Shown here: positions 1 to 11,103 of the stretch, one piece after another | Position numbering within the stretch: position 1 is the stretch's first letter | How the letters are laid out: each line of letters begins with the position of its first letter | Assembly: GCA_033439685.1 (NCBI GenBank) | Contig: JAUEDM010000001.1 | Span: 4,588,001 to 4,652,000, forward strand | From: Apodospora peruviana | Lineage: Eukaryota > Ascomycota > Sordariomycetes > Sordariales > Lasiosphaeriaceae | DNA: 64,000 nt | Reading direction: 5' to 3' | Program-made: the position numbers and the translations under genes | The notes under the pieces: model-generated | The model's input: the letters and a program-made list of their open reading frames with translations, nothing else | Database searches by the model: none | What the model was told of the DNA's origin: nothing

Positions 1-780
1 CAGGTACACTCCTCGGTTTACTTCGCAGTGAGGTAGGTAAAGAAGTGGCAGGCATCCTCGTGGGTTAGTACCAATTTTGCCAGCATCTGAAAGCCGCAAA
101 CCAGGTACATAAGTGGCGATCGATCGTCTCAATCACCTCGAAGTACGAATAAGAAGTATCTGTCAATAGATAAAAGACTGGAGGCAACCTTAAAATGGTG
201 TTATTTTAATGAATAAGAAGTAAGTCAAATAAATACCTTGGTAACCAATACCGGCCAAACCATTCATCCATCTATTCCGTCTCTCACCTCCCTGTGTATC
301 CTCGGAACAGACCAGAAGGACGATAATGACCCTCGTAAAAACATGTAGGTAAGGTACTTAGGTAAGTATGATTAAGAATTGAAGAAGCAAACAGACAAGA
401 GGAAAAGTCAAACAATGCCAAATGGAACAGAAACAAAACAAAAAACGCCGACGCTTCGATGCATGCTTTCCAAGGGGAGAACACCCCTGATAAGAATAAA
501 AAAGCAAAAGTAGGGCAGATAGGGTAACAAACATTTCCCATTTTGGCACACAGCCACCATCCATCATCTCAGTTGTTTTGCCTGCTCCCAGTCCCATTAC
601 CGGTTCCGGCCCAGCGCACAAAGAAACAAGAAGAGAGAGACATCCTCTGGAAATCCAAAGTCCAACCACAGCCGTCCATTCATGCAAGGCTGAGAGCACG
701 AAAGACGAATGTGAAACATAAAATACGGGGGGACGATATTACAGTCTTGCAACCACCAGATGATACGTTTTCCAATCACA
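1..780. other. intergenic, 3' flank of the AP180-like gene
   Basis: I see no gene here. The stretch is AT-richer than the coding DNA beside it and holds AGGTA/TACCT-type short motifs near 31-42 and 345-370. Open frames are short, in several frames, and lack any family signature. It probably contains the 3' UTR of the minus-strand gene that stops at 781. Confidence 0.6.
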
Positions 781-2958
781 TCACGTCTGCCACGGCGTCT
801 GCTGCGCCGGCCGCGGAAACACTGGTATCGTCTCCAGCTGGTCCAGCCCGCCACCTATCGGCTGCTGATTATTCTGCCAGCCCATACCGGTGGCGTGATT
901 AACGAAAGCGCCCTGCCGGAAAGGATTCGTGCTACCTGTCGGCTGAGGCATGAGCGGCCCTCCCGCTGTCACGGGGCGCTGTTGCTGTTGCTGCTGGGGC
1001 GGCGGCGAGGCGGTGAAGTTCTTTGCAAACGGATTAGTTCCCGTCTGCATGGCCTGGAGATGAGCGGGTACCAGGGCTGCTGTGGGCTGCTGCTGTGGAG
1101 GTTGAGACTGGAAGGGTGAGTTCGAGTTGGGAGTGGAAAATGGCTGCGTCGCTTGGGGAGACGAGCGAGCGAAGGGATTGGTAGATGGGGTGGTCAAGGG
1201 AGGCAATTGTTGTTGTTGCTGTTGTGGTAGCTGCTGCTGAGTTGAGGCGGCGGGCGCGAACGGCGAACCGATCTGCTGTTGATTCAACATCATCGATTGC
1301 CGGAACGGGTTTGTGGTTTGCTGGGGAGCTTGGAGGCCTTGGAATCCCGTTGGAGACCCGGTCTGGAAGCTTGCTACAGAGTCCTGTGGTATCGACGATA
1401 AGGAGTTGGGCTGGAAACTTGGCTGAGAAAAGGGACTCGCAAAATTGGGCGCCCCAGTATATGCCGGCTGCTGTACTTGTTGGCTAGTCTGCTGTTGCGG
1501 GTTGAATGGACCCATGTTTTGCTGTTGCTGGAAAGGACTACCGCCCTGAAAGCCAGTTGTCTGCGAGACGAAGCCATTTTGCTGAAAGGGCTGTGCAGGC
1601 TGGGACTGGAAAGGGACAGGGCCCCAGGGAGACATGCCAGTCTGCATTTGCGCCTGCGGTTGTGGTTGTGGTTGTGCCATTGGCGTCTGGTTTTGCTCGA
1701 TCGATTCGAAAAAGTCGATGAGATCGGCATCTGGGCCCTTGGGTGCCGGTGTCGATTTCGCCGCCTGTTTGGTACCGTTTGTACTTGTGTTAGAGAAGGC
1801 CTTTCCGGTATCGCTCTTGGATGCTGTCTCGCTCCTGGTGGATTTTGACGCGCCAGCCGAGCCCCCCTTTGACTTCTTCGCTTCCTGTTCGGCGAGATAT
1901 TGCCTTCGGTGGATCTCAAAGTCGGGATCTTTAAGGTACTCCTCGAGCTGCCGCCCAAGATTAACGGGAGCGTGCTTCAGCTTAGGAACCTCAACTCTCG
2001 TGTGGTGTTCGTATCGCCTAGCGACGCTAAGATATTGCACTACAAAATCCGTTTGGCGGGTGAACGTCCTGTAGATGTCCATGGCCCTCTCGGCATCGCT
2101 TTTAGACATTTCGAAGAAATGGCCTGCCGTCCGGTCAGTTTTGAACTCAAGCCCATGCATGCTGTGCGGTTCGTACCAAGGATATTGATCATTGCCTGGT
2201 TCAGGGTCTGGAACAGCGCGAGGAGATCGAGAACTAGCAGCCGGAAGACGGTCACAGTAACCTCGTTTTCAGGTTCGTTCTCCATAACCTGTCGCTAGTT
2301 TAGCACCGGATCCCATTGTAAACGCGGACGACAAAAACTTACGTCGCACTTCAACAAAGCTGTAAGCTGATGTTGAACGGTTTCGGTCTCCCGTAGAAGC
2401 CCCTTGTCAACCGTGAGCTTTTCTAACCGGGATTCCTTGGCCCGCACCCAGTCAACCTTCGTATCCCGGTATGCTCGGCCTCGCTCGGTAAGGTAGCCAG
2501 CGTAATGGCGGATGTTTCGACCTTGTGTTTGGGCTACGCGCGCAACCAGTTAGCACCTGTCCGACGGAGAATGCAGAAACGGCCATGTTTGTGGTTTACT
2601 GACCATCAGAAAACATGTTCACGGCAAGGATATTCCGGTGCTTAGCCAGGTAGGCGAGTGTGACGTCGGGCGAGCCTTCGCGGATCATGAGGTGGACAGT
2701 GATCAAGCTCTTGAACACGACTGTCCATGTTGAATCGTGCAGCCGGTTCTGCAGCGCCCTGAAGACCTCCCCGACGCCTGCCTCGCCAGAATGTGTGGCG
2801 ATGAGAATATGTTCTATGTATTTCGTCTTGGGCGGCGCGGCCTGTAGTCACCAACCCACACCACGGTCAGCGCCCAACAGTCAGATAAGAAGTGCAGTCA
2901 GTCGACGAACCTTGATCTTGGTCGCGCCCTTGACGGACTTTTCGAAAGAGCTCGCCAT
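781..2958 (-). CDS. AP180/CALM-type clathrin adaptor (YAP1801/1802 family)
   Basis: Five exons join cleanly: 2958-2911, 2841-2604, 2533-2343, 2288-2177 and 2123-781, giving 643 residues. The first 280 or so residues form an ANTH domain: MASSFEKSVKGATKIK at the N-terminus, then the ILIATHSGE and GRNIRHYAGYL segments, and the FFEMSKSDAERAMDIY helix after intron 4. ANTH domains bind PI(4,5)P2 on the plasma membrane and recruit clathrin and SNARE cargo in endocytosis. The remaining tail is rich in Q, P, S and N and carries at least five NPF tripeptides (as NPFRQ, NPFARS, NPFAKN), the known ligand of EH-domain proteins such as Pan1 and Ede1. The 53-bp fourth intron (2176-2124) must be removed, because the N-terminal and tail exons are in different frames. 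The start is the first ATG of the first exon that encodes the ANTH amphipathic helix. The family call is firm; which yeast paralogue it matches is not decided. Confidence 0.93.
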
Positions 2959-4489
2959 TGCGAGCGAGAGCTGGCAGGAGAGCTGTGGGTTTTAGGTCGC
3001 TTGGATATCCGGTCGCGCTTCCAGCCCAATGGCCGCTGGCTGTGTCACTGTTCTTGCGCGATGGCTCTTGACGATATCCCGGTGCGTCTTTGGGAGTGGC
3101 GGGGGATGTTGGTGATAAATCGTATTTAGATCGAGAAGCGTAGTAAGTAGCGACCGCTGTGTTTGCTCGATGCAGTGCCAGCTTACAGGGGAGTACCGCG
3201 GTGTTGGGTGGTCGGGCAGCGTTTGGCCTGGGTGTGGACAGGAACAATGACCGGGCGGTCGATGGCGGACAAAGACCCGGCGTTGACGGGGCGGTGGACG
3301 TGGAGTGGGTGGGTTGATGAGCGCTGTGGTCGGCGCGATTAGCGGTGCCCGAGTCGAGATGACCCGCGATTCAGCCACTGGGACCTGGGCTGCTCAGAGG
3401 GATCAACCGCACCGCATAATGAATACGCACGGCCGGGTCGGCACCAAGCAGATGGGTCACTAACATGGGATTTCTTAGGTATTTATGGAATATCGATTTA
3501 GCCTTATAAAGTTTGGCAGATGGAGGATGTCATTTATCTCGAGAAAGTGCATATTTGCACTCGTGTGTGACGTAGGTAGCCCTTCCCCGTCTCTAACTGC
3601 GCCTCAACTCCCCTGCAATGGAAGTCCGGTTGCTCGATTTCCACGTCCGAGTTTCACACGACACTGTTCGGCACGAGAGTCGAATGGTTATGGTCATTTA
3701 TATATTTAATGGTTTGGATCGCAAAATCCATCATGAGCAGTCTTACCCATGTAAATTAGACATAGGAAAAGAATCTCGGTGCGCCGACGCTTGCCGAGAT
3801 AGACCAAGCACAGCCCAAACTTAACCCAAATTGAAAAGGCAGAAAAGAGAAAATAGACGGAGATAGAGATGCATGAACAAGCCCTTCCAGATTCAGAGAT
3901 AATCAGAGATGCCATCATTGCGTCCGATGAGTAACAAGGTCGGTGTGCCGAACGCTTATTTCACAGCTCCAGCCTTCTATCGCAACCGAACCACTTAAGC
4001 CCCGTGAGGGAAGAGTTCAGAAGTTCCAAAAGGAGGATGCTTCATCAAATAGAACACCTGGGCTTTCATCATCTGCGAGTACTGGTTAGCTATGGGTTCT
4101 CGCGGTCGCGCACTTTGGGGGGGAAGGGGAGGTTATGGTGTTTGCTCACTTTTGTTTTGAATTGGAAGGGTCATGAGGAAAAGAGAGAAAAAGGTGTAAA
4201 ATGCTCGCGAGCCGTAGAGCTTTTTCTAGGTCAAGACCGGCTCCACTTTTTGGGTTTTACCGGCTGCACTGTGCACTGTGTGGCCTGTGGCCCTTGGGCC
4301 GTGGGCCGTGGCGGACCCTGGACCCCTGGTCCTCTTTCAGTGTAGTCCGTAAAAGCACAGTGCCTCCTGAGAGCTTTGACTTCGGCAACCTGACCGGACC
4401 GCGTCGAGATCTCAAGATCCGATTTCCAACCAATGGCTGTCAAGACGACTTTTCATCACGAACAACCTCTCTGTCTGTAGTGTTGAGGC
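2959..4489. other. divergent intergenic region
   Basis: This lies between the 5' ends of the AP180-like gene and the tRNA synthetase gene and should hold both promoters. I see no supported gene. A G/C-rich stretch of repeated GGCC/GGGCC words lies near 4255-4335. The open frame 4201-4731 runs from here into the synthetase locus and may contribute N-terminal sequence to it (see that gene). Confidence 0.5.
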
Positions 4490-7125
4490 ATGGGTTTCCC
4501 TCGTGCCTCCTTGCGGCGCCTCGGCAGCTTTACATCAGCAAGTCAAACCCTGCGGCCCTGTCAAACCCATTGTCTTCCGACTCCTCATTCTCTTCCTCAT
4601 CTTCATCTTCCCCGTTCTCGTTTTCATCTCCATCGTCCACTATGGCGCCAGAAAACTTCGAGCCAAGATTCGCCTTTCCTTACAGCCGAAGAAGTAGAGA
4701 GAGCTTCACGTGGCCAATATCTTCCAACTAGCGAGAAGCCAGAGAAAATAAACCTGCAGAACCCAAAGGCTCGGGTAGCTACTCGAGAATCAAACCCCAG
4801 GCCTCAACTTTTAGATATTATTTCAGAAGATGATACCGTCTACAAGGGTTCAGGTAATAAACCTCATCGTCACACCCCACCTAAGGAAGGTTCCTATGGA
4901 GACTCTTTTAGTCCGGCACTGTTTGTCCGGGACTCCGAAGTTGCCAGGAGGAAAGAAGTACTTAAACTGCGTGAGGAATGGTCAAAATACAGCAAGCTTT
5001 ATTATCCCCATCCCCATCTCTCCCGACACACCACCGGCTAATCCAATTTAGATCGACTCCCGCCAGAGTCCAAAGCCGCCGATTTCGTCGAGGGTAACAG
5101 GGTCAACATCCGTGGATTTCTCTCTAAAAGAAGGGTACAGAATGCCGAGCTGGTGTTTGCCAACATTCTCGTCACCAACGGACCAAATATCCAGGTCACC
5201 TCAGCTTCTTCGCAATCGTACAGCCAGGCACTGAGATCCATCAGGTTACATAGCCCCGTAGCTGTGACCGGAACCATTACAAGGCTAGACAAGGAAGACT
5301 TCAAGGCAGCGAAGCCAGATTCTCCGCTTTCCAGGTTTCCCAGCAATGTCGTCAATGTTGAGCTTGATCTGGTCACCATCAAACCTCTCAACGTCTTTCC
5401 AAAGGACATCATCTTGTCAAGAGATGTTGAGTTCCCGGCGTCTAGTCGCCATCTGCAGATCCGCTTTTCCAACCCGCTACGCTCGCGTCTCGCCGCCCGT
5501 GCGCGCATAGGCCTCGAACTCAGAAATTCCCTGGATAAGGTCGGATTCACCGAGGTCGAAACGCCTATCCTATTCAAATCAACCCCCGAGGGTGCAAGAG
5601 AGTTTATCGTCCCGACGAGAAGCCGTAATCTAGCATACGCCCTGCCCCAAAGCCCTCAACAGTACAAGCAGATACTCATGTCCGCGGGTATTCGTGGGTA
5701 TTACCAGTTTGCTCGTTGTTTCCGTGATGAGGATCTACGCGCCGACAGACAGCCCGAGTTCACTCAGGTTGGAGTCCCTTGAGCCTGATTGGCATCCGCG
5801 TTTGCTAACTCCCATATGTAGCTCGATTTAGAGATGTCCTTCGCAACGGGCCAAGATGTTATGGATGCAGTGGAATCTCTAGTGACGGAGCTGCCTGCCT
5901 CATTAAACGCCGAGTTTCGTTTGGTTGAGAGCCGCGGTGAAATTCACCCCCTCCCCCTGCGGAACTCGGGAAACTCACAGGAGAGACGGGATGCGCAGTC
6001 TGGGTTGGCATGGCCCAGTTTTGCCGCGCCCTTTCCACGTCTCACCTACCAAGAGGTCATGACGAGGTTCGGAATTGACAAACCAGACTTGCGTATCCCA
6101 TTTGAGGTATGCTGTATTTCTTCCACGTGCGTTCTTGAGAGGCAACTAACCGTTTCCAGATTCGACGAGTAGATCAGATTCTACCCGCCGAGTTCGTCTC
6201 CATGATAACGAATCTTAAAGACCAACCCATCGTAGAAGCGTTCAGATTCCGTCCCGAAACGAGAAACGGGAATGCCGTGGAGTCCTCCACGACTTTTGTC
6301 AAAAAACTGATAAACAACCTTCCGCTCGGCATCCGCTGTCACAACGTGCCGACGCCCATTGTATTTAACACAAGCAAACCGATGTGCGGCCTTTCGTCTC
6401 TGGGCTTCGAAGGCTTCGAAGCTCTCCAGAGCTGTGCTCCCGGTTTAGAAGACTTCCAAGACCTGGAGAATGGCGATATTATATTTTTCCTAGCTCGCGA
6501 GAACAAGCCGTTCCAAGGTGGCTCAACAGCACTTGGTATGATCAGGACTGCTGTTTATCGCGAAGCCGTATCAATGGGTCTCTTGCCTCGTAACCTGGAC
6601 TTTAAGTTCTTGTGGGTGGTAGACTTCCCCATGTTCATGCCCAACAACGACGAGGATCCGGGCCAGGGTGGCTCTGCCGGCTTCTCGGCGACACATCATC
6701 CTTTCACGGCCCCGCTCACGGACAAGGACGTTGAGCTACTTACGACGGACCCCCTGAAGGCACGGGGCGACCACTACGATCTGGTGGTGAACGGCGTTGA
6801 GCTCGGCGGGGGCAGCCGGCGTATCCACCTGGCCGTTTTACAGGAGTACGTCATGAGGGACATTTTGAGGATGACCGATACGGGCGTGGAGCAGTTTTCT
6901 CACTTGCTCGAAGCGCTCCGAGTCGGCTGTCCGCCACATGCGGGGTTTGCTTTGGGCTTTGATCGCCTGGTCGCTGTTCTCACGCACACGGAGTCTGTGC
7001 GCGATGTTATTGCGTTTCCGAAGTCGATGAAGGGGAAGGATCTTATGGTCAATAGCCCCGGTGAGATTACGGAAGAGCAGATGAGGACGTACTTCCCTGG
7101 ATGGAGGCCTCCGACGAGCAGTTAA
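4490..7125 (+). CDS. mitochondrial aspartyl-tRNA synthetase (MSD1-like)
   Basis: Class II synthetase that charges tRNA-Asp, here of the bacterial/mitochondrial type. Secure exons are about 5051-5767, 5822-6106 and 6160-7125, with introns 5768-5821 and 6107-6159 (branch CTAAC). The OB-fold is seen as NRVNIRGFLSKRR, motif 1 as GFTEVETPIL, motif 2 as CFRDEDLRADRQPEFTQ continuing LDLEMSF across the intron, and motif 3 as GFALGFDRLVAVL, followed by the late helix FPKSMKG. The domain order and the insertion between motifs 2 and 3 fit bacterial-type AspRS. The N-terminus is unresolved. The frame opened by ATG 4490 gives a basic, presequence-like start but meets an in-frame TAA at 5039-5041; an intron 4958-5050 would remove it and keep frame. 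Another frame (4201-4731) also reads like a targeting leader. The stated start is therefore provisional. Confidence 0.9.
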
Positions 7126-7578
7126 TGGGTTTGAAGATAAAGTCTTCTTGGTATGTCAAACATTCTTAAATCTTTTGCTGTACAACTCATCTTGGATTTT
7201 AGAGCACGGAGAGATAGAGGAAGTATTGTATAAATAAACTGATATTTCTATTATTCTATTAAATTGAGACATTTTGCGTATAATAACCAACAACCCCTTT
7301 ACAAGACAACAGCGAATTTACATTAAGAGATAATAACGAACCCATTTTAGAAGACAAATCGAAACCCATTTGGGAAACCAACAACGACAACCCTTTTAAA
7401 TGCCAACTTAACCAACAATGAAATCCTCCAAATTATACCCGCCTGCTTCTAACACCCGTTTGAAAAGCACTGTAGAAAGTCTGTGTCTCATCGTTACAGC
7501 CCCCGGCCCCTGCCCGGCGCATATCTGGTTACAAGCGCTTCCCTCCTTCAAAGGTGAGGTAGGAGGGTCCAAGGTCAG
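7126..7578. other. convergent intergenic region
   Basis: This is the 3' flank shared by the synthetase gene and the minus-strand repeat protein. It is AT-rich at 7180-7420, as expected for 3' UTR and polyadenylation sequence. I see no gene in it. Confidence 0.6.
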
Positions 7579-8565
7579 TCACACTTCCAGTATCCCAAAC
7601 AGAACAACCATGATGTAAAAACCGGTGGCTCCCAAGAAAGTCGCCTCGGCGAGGCCGGCCGCACCGGCATGTACCGGCACCGTCGAGGTGGCCTTGGCGA
7701 GACCGCCGGTACTGGCAGCAGCACCACCACCTGCACCAGTCCCAGTACGGGCAACAACACCACCAGTCCCGGTCGCGTTAGCAGTTGGTCTGGCAGAAGC
7801 GCCGCTCGATGATGAGCCGTAGTAGCTGAAGCTCTCGTACGCCGGGTTGCCGGCTTCCACTGGCTGCGCCGCCGCGGGCATCGCATCGTCCTGCTCCTCA
7901 ACCTCATCATCCTGCTCCTCAAATACATCATCCTGCTTCTCAACCTCGGCAGCCGCGGCATTTTCGAGGAGGACTGCTTCGACGTCGTAATGGGCCTTGG
8001 TCATCGCGTCGACGGCCTCGTAGACGGCCTGCTGGAAGGCAACTTCTGCTTCTGCGGCCTCGTTGCCGCCGTCATCGACATCGTCATCCTCTACCTTTAC
8101 GGCCTCGTTGCCACTGTGTACCTCAGCGTTAGAATCTCCTGCTTCTGCGGCCTCGTTACCGCCGTCATCATCATACTCTGTCTTTACGGCCTCGTTGCCA
8201 CCGTGTGCCTCGACGTCAGCATCTCCTGCCTCTGCGGCCTTGCTGCCGCCGTGTGCCTCGACGTCATCATCCTCTGACTCGACGGCCTTGTTGTCGCCGT
8301 GTGCCTCGACGTCAGTATCAGTATCTTCTGCCTCTGCGGCCTTGTTGTTGCCGTGTGCCTCGACGACCGCGGCGGTGGGTTTGAGCGCCTCCGGCACCGC
8401 TAAAGCGGCGGTCACGTTGGAGACGTGAAAACCCAGGTGGTGGCCGCTGGCTAGCTCGTGCGGGATGGCGGCTCCATGGTCCCCGTAGATCTTGGAAGGG
8501 GCGGCGGCTGCACCGAAGATTTGGAAGGCGGCGAGGGCGGCGGCGATGGGGAATATGTGATGCAT
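7579..8565 (-). CDS. secreted, probably GPI-anchored, acidic repeat protein
   Basis: Single-exon gene of 328 residues with no family I recognise. It starts with a signal peptide (MHHIFPIAAALAAF..., likely cut after AAAA near residue 22). Residues 68-174 are imperfect repeats of about 14-24 residues on the theme VEAHGGNEAVK followed by an acidic run of D and E. A second short repeat, EEQDD, lies near residues 210-225. A Ser/Thr/Gly/Ala-rich spacer follows, and the chain ends in a hydrophobic segment (FYIMVVLFGILEV) after small residues, the pattern of a GPI-attachment signal. This suggests a cell-wall or plasma-membrane surface protein. Repeat number probably varies between strains. The ATG at 8565 is chosen because it begins the signal peptide. 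A plain C-terminal membrane anchor is the alternative. Confidence 0.75.
   Translation of the reverse strand: MHHIFPIAAALAAFQIFGAAAAPSKIYGDHGAAIPHELASGHHLGFHVSNVTAALAVPEALKPTAAVVEAHGNNKAAEAEDTDTDVEAHGDNKAVESEDDDVEAHGGSKAAEAGDADVEAHGGNEAVKTEYDDDGGNEAAEAGDSNAEVHSGNEAVKVEDDDVDDGGNEAAEAEVAFQQAVYEAVDAMTKAHYDVEAVLLENAAAAEVEKQDDVFEEQDDEVEEQDDAMPAAAQPVEAGNPAYESFSYYGSSSSGASARPTANATGTGGVVARTGTGAGGGAAASTGGLAKATSTVPVHAGAAGLAEATFLGATGFYIMVVLFGILEV
8044..8364 (-). repeat. intragenic imperfect tandem repeat, His-Gly / acidic
   Basis: The DNA coding for residues 68-174 of the surface protein repeats the phrases GCCTCGACGTC, CTCGTTGCCGCC and TCTGCGGCC in varying order. Units differ in length and in their acidic tract, so this is a degenerate protein repeat and not a clean minisatellite. 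Confidence 0.7.
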
Positions 8566-11103
8566 TTTGTTTGCTTGTTTCTTTGAAATTGTTGAAAGGG
8601 GTAGCTAGTAGCTAGGAAGAAAATATGCGCAAATTCGCAGTTGTTTGCTGGACAGGGGAGAAGTTGAAGAAGAAGAGGAGGGAAACGAGAAGGTTGGACG
8701 AGTGTCTTGAGGAAGGTTGGATTGGTGTCTTGAGGAAGTTGGATGAATTACTAAGAGTAGACTGGATGCGTTGGTTGAAATGAAGACTGGATGGATCACC
8801 TGAGTTGATGGATAGGGGGGGGAAAGCTTGTAGGGCTCAGTGGATGAGTCGGTATCTTTATAGATACGATGCAACATCGAGAGCCTGAGGGCCGAAGGAC
8901 TAGTTGTCGCACGAGGCGCGACTGACGCAATCGTGAATAGTTGCATAACCCATTGGAATTTCGAATCGATGACTGAGAATTCCGGCATTCTTTTGGGAGG
9001 CACCTTCATGGGCAAGAGAGGAGAGTCCGAACCGGAGGAAAGGATGGGGAAGTTGCGAGAACAGGCACTTGATGCCAGGGGCCGGGAGCATGGCGTTGGC
9101 GTTGGCGTCGGTGGTGGTGTTGAGGCAACATACGATGGTCACGGTCGGTTTGGGGAGGAAAGAGAAGGCCTGGATTGTTGTGGTCGTCTAAACAAACTAC
9201 TCTTGTTAGGTCTGTCGGGACATGGATTGAGGCTTGCAAGCGAACAGTGCACCATTACTTTCTAGTTAGGCCCCGTCTTTCTTGATTGTAAACCCAAACC
9301 CCGTGGATAGCGGTGATCCGCAATGTCGTGGTGGGCATCTAACGTCCGAGAGACGGGCCTCATTAGTCTCCTCGAAGCACAAGTCCGAATATAACTAGTA
9401 TATTTGAGTTTCAACTTGTATTGCCCCAGCATGTGCCCAGCCACCCCCGTCTATCTGTGTAATAATAGCGAGAAAACATGTTTACAGAGACGTTCTTGAG
9501 AAGATGTGAAATGAGTATAGCTCATAGTCCGGTCCAGGTGTCGAAAATGTCCTAGTGTAAGGTGCTCTATGTCTGTCTGCCTTGATCGGATGGTCTGTCC
9601 AGCCAACTAACGACTTGCATGTGCCAACTCCATGAATCATCGGTCCAAACGCTCTCTCAAATGGCTGAGGCATGGGCGTTGAAGAGGGAAGTGTCGGCAA
9701 GATCGGTGACGGGGGTATCGTTCTGGTCAGATGGTGCGGCTGCGTGCTTACCATTCTCCAATGATGGCCACGTTTTCCGCAGCAATAGCAGCCGTACACC
9801 CTGGCGTGATGTATTTACAGTTAGTCTGCCCTCACAGACCACCGAGGGAAAAGAAATATGATATATTGTAGCTCACATGTCATCATTTCTTTCATCAACC
9901 GGGCTTTACACAGCAACTTGAAAAGACATCAGGCTTAACACCAGAACCATGGCCTGCCAACAAAACATACCGCTTCGGTTCTTCCTGCCTGCCCGGGGTC
10001 TCATAGCGCTCCTCTTACTTCTTGATCGGCAGTCTGATGCGTACCAGTCCCGGCAGCGGTCAGAGCAACGACGCAGTCAATGGCACCAAGCGCCCCAAGC
10101 ACGACAAGGATAGGGATGGTGACGGGCGCCATGAAATTTTGGACAATATTTGCGGCAGATTGCATCATGACCATATGGTTGGTGAGGTTAGGATCTTCTT
10201 CGATGAGATTGGATGGCACTGGAACGTGAACCATGACTGTTGAAGGGATAGGGCTCCAGGCGGCATCGAAACGGTAAAAGACACGCTGTATCGCCTAGCT
10301 GTAGACCTCAAGCAACTAATAGGCAACGCCGTCGGCGGCACGAGTTCTCTAAGAGCGGCCGTGTCGGCATCCATTACCAACTTGACAAAGTTACGAGATG
10401 TTTAGGTTTATGTATACGTAGCTGTACTTCTCGACGCTTCATTTTACCCCTTAACCCCTTTTCTGCCCGTATGTTTGTCCCGCCAGCTGGCGACCAGCTG
10501 TTGGACCCTGCATTTTGCAAAAGGCAAGCCTCGGCTGAACGCGGGACACTTTCAGGGCCTGTGCAGCCTGTGCTGCACCCGAGGAGGGCTAAACGAACAC
10601 GCAAATCCTATCTGTACAGCGCTCACCAAATGCCCAACAAGTCGTACAAAAGGGTTCTCCCGGGGGTATGAATGCCCAGATTTCACGATCTACCGAGCGT
10701 AACCCGTACCTTATCCGCATTCTAGTAACACACCCGGTACGGAGTACCTTACCTGGCAAACGACACGCGTGTTCCTACCCCTGAACTGAAAAACCCACAA
10801 CCCAAAGCGGTTGCTTGTACGAGAACCGACAACGACAGTGTGGTCAAGATAAAGAGTTCGACTTTGGACGAAATAGCTATAATCTCTAACCTCTATCCGA
10901 TTTTCTTACTACGATCTTTTTACCGCATTTCGATCCGTTTGTTCCTTCGGCGCACCAACCGAATGAGAAACGGCGACGGCAACGATGGTGTTGTTATAAA
11001 CTTCTAGCGGCCGCAAACTTGACATCATCAATTCAGTTCGATACATTCCTTTTCTACTTCTTAAATCACCACTACTTACCGTGCGCACGACACCAGCACC
11101 ACG
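8566..11103. other. 2.5-kb intergenic region
   Basis: No gene is well supported. It holds a two-copy 23-bp tandem repeat at 8693-8738, a TGGCGT triplication near 9091-9110, and a minus-strand stretch near 10001-10380 that looks partly coding (see findings). The last 300 bases are the likely promoter and 5' UTR of the MBOAT gene. Confidence 0.5.
8693..8738. repeat. two-copy 23-bp tandem repeat
   Basis: The unit GTTGGACGAGTGTCTTGAGG+AAG is followed directly by a copy changed at three positions (GTTGGATTGGTGTC...). A shorter partial copy (TTGGATGAA) follows. It lies upstream of the surface protein start; no function is seen. Confidence 0.7.

Noticed and set aside
781..2160. Treating the 459-residue AP180 tail as a full gene
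   Set aside because: Upstream exons clearly encode the ANTH domain and join in frame; the tail alone lacks it.
4503..4697. Hydrophobic frame in the AspRS leader region
   Set aside because: It is an alternate frame of the leader DNA; its hydrophobicity comes from TTC/CTC repeats.
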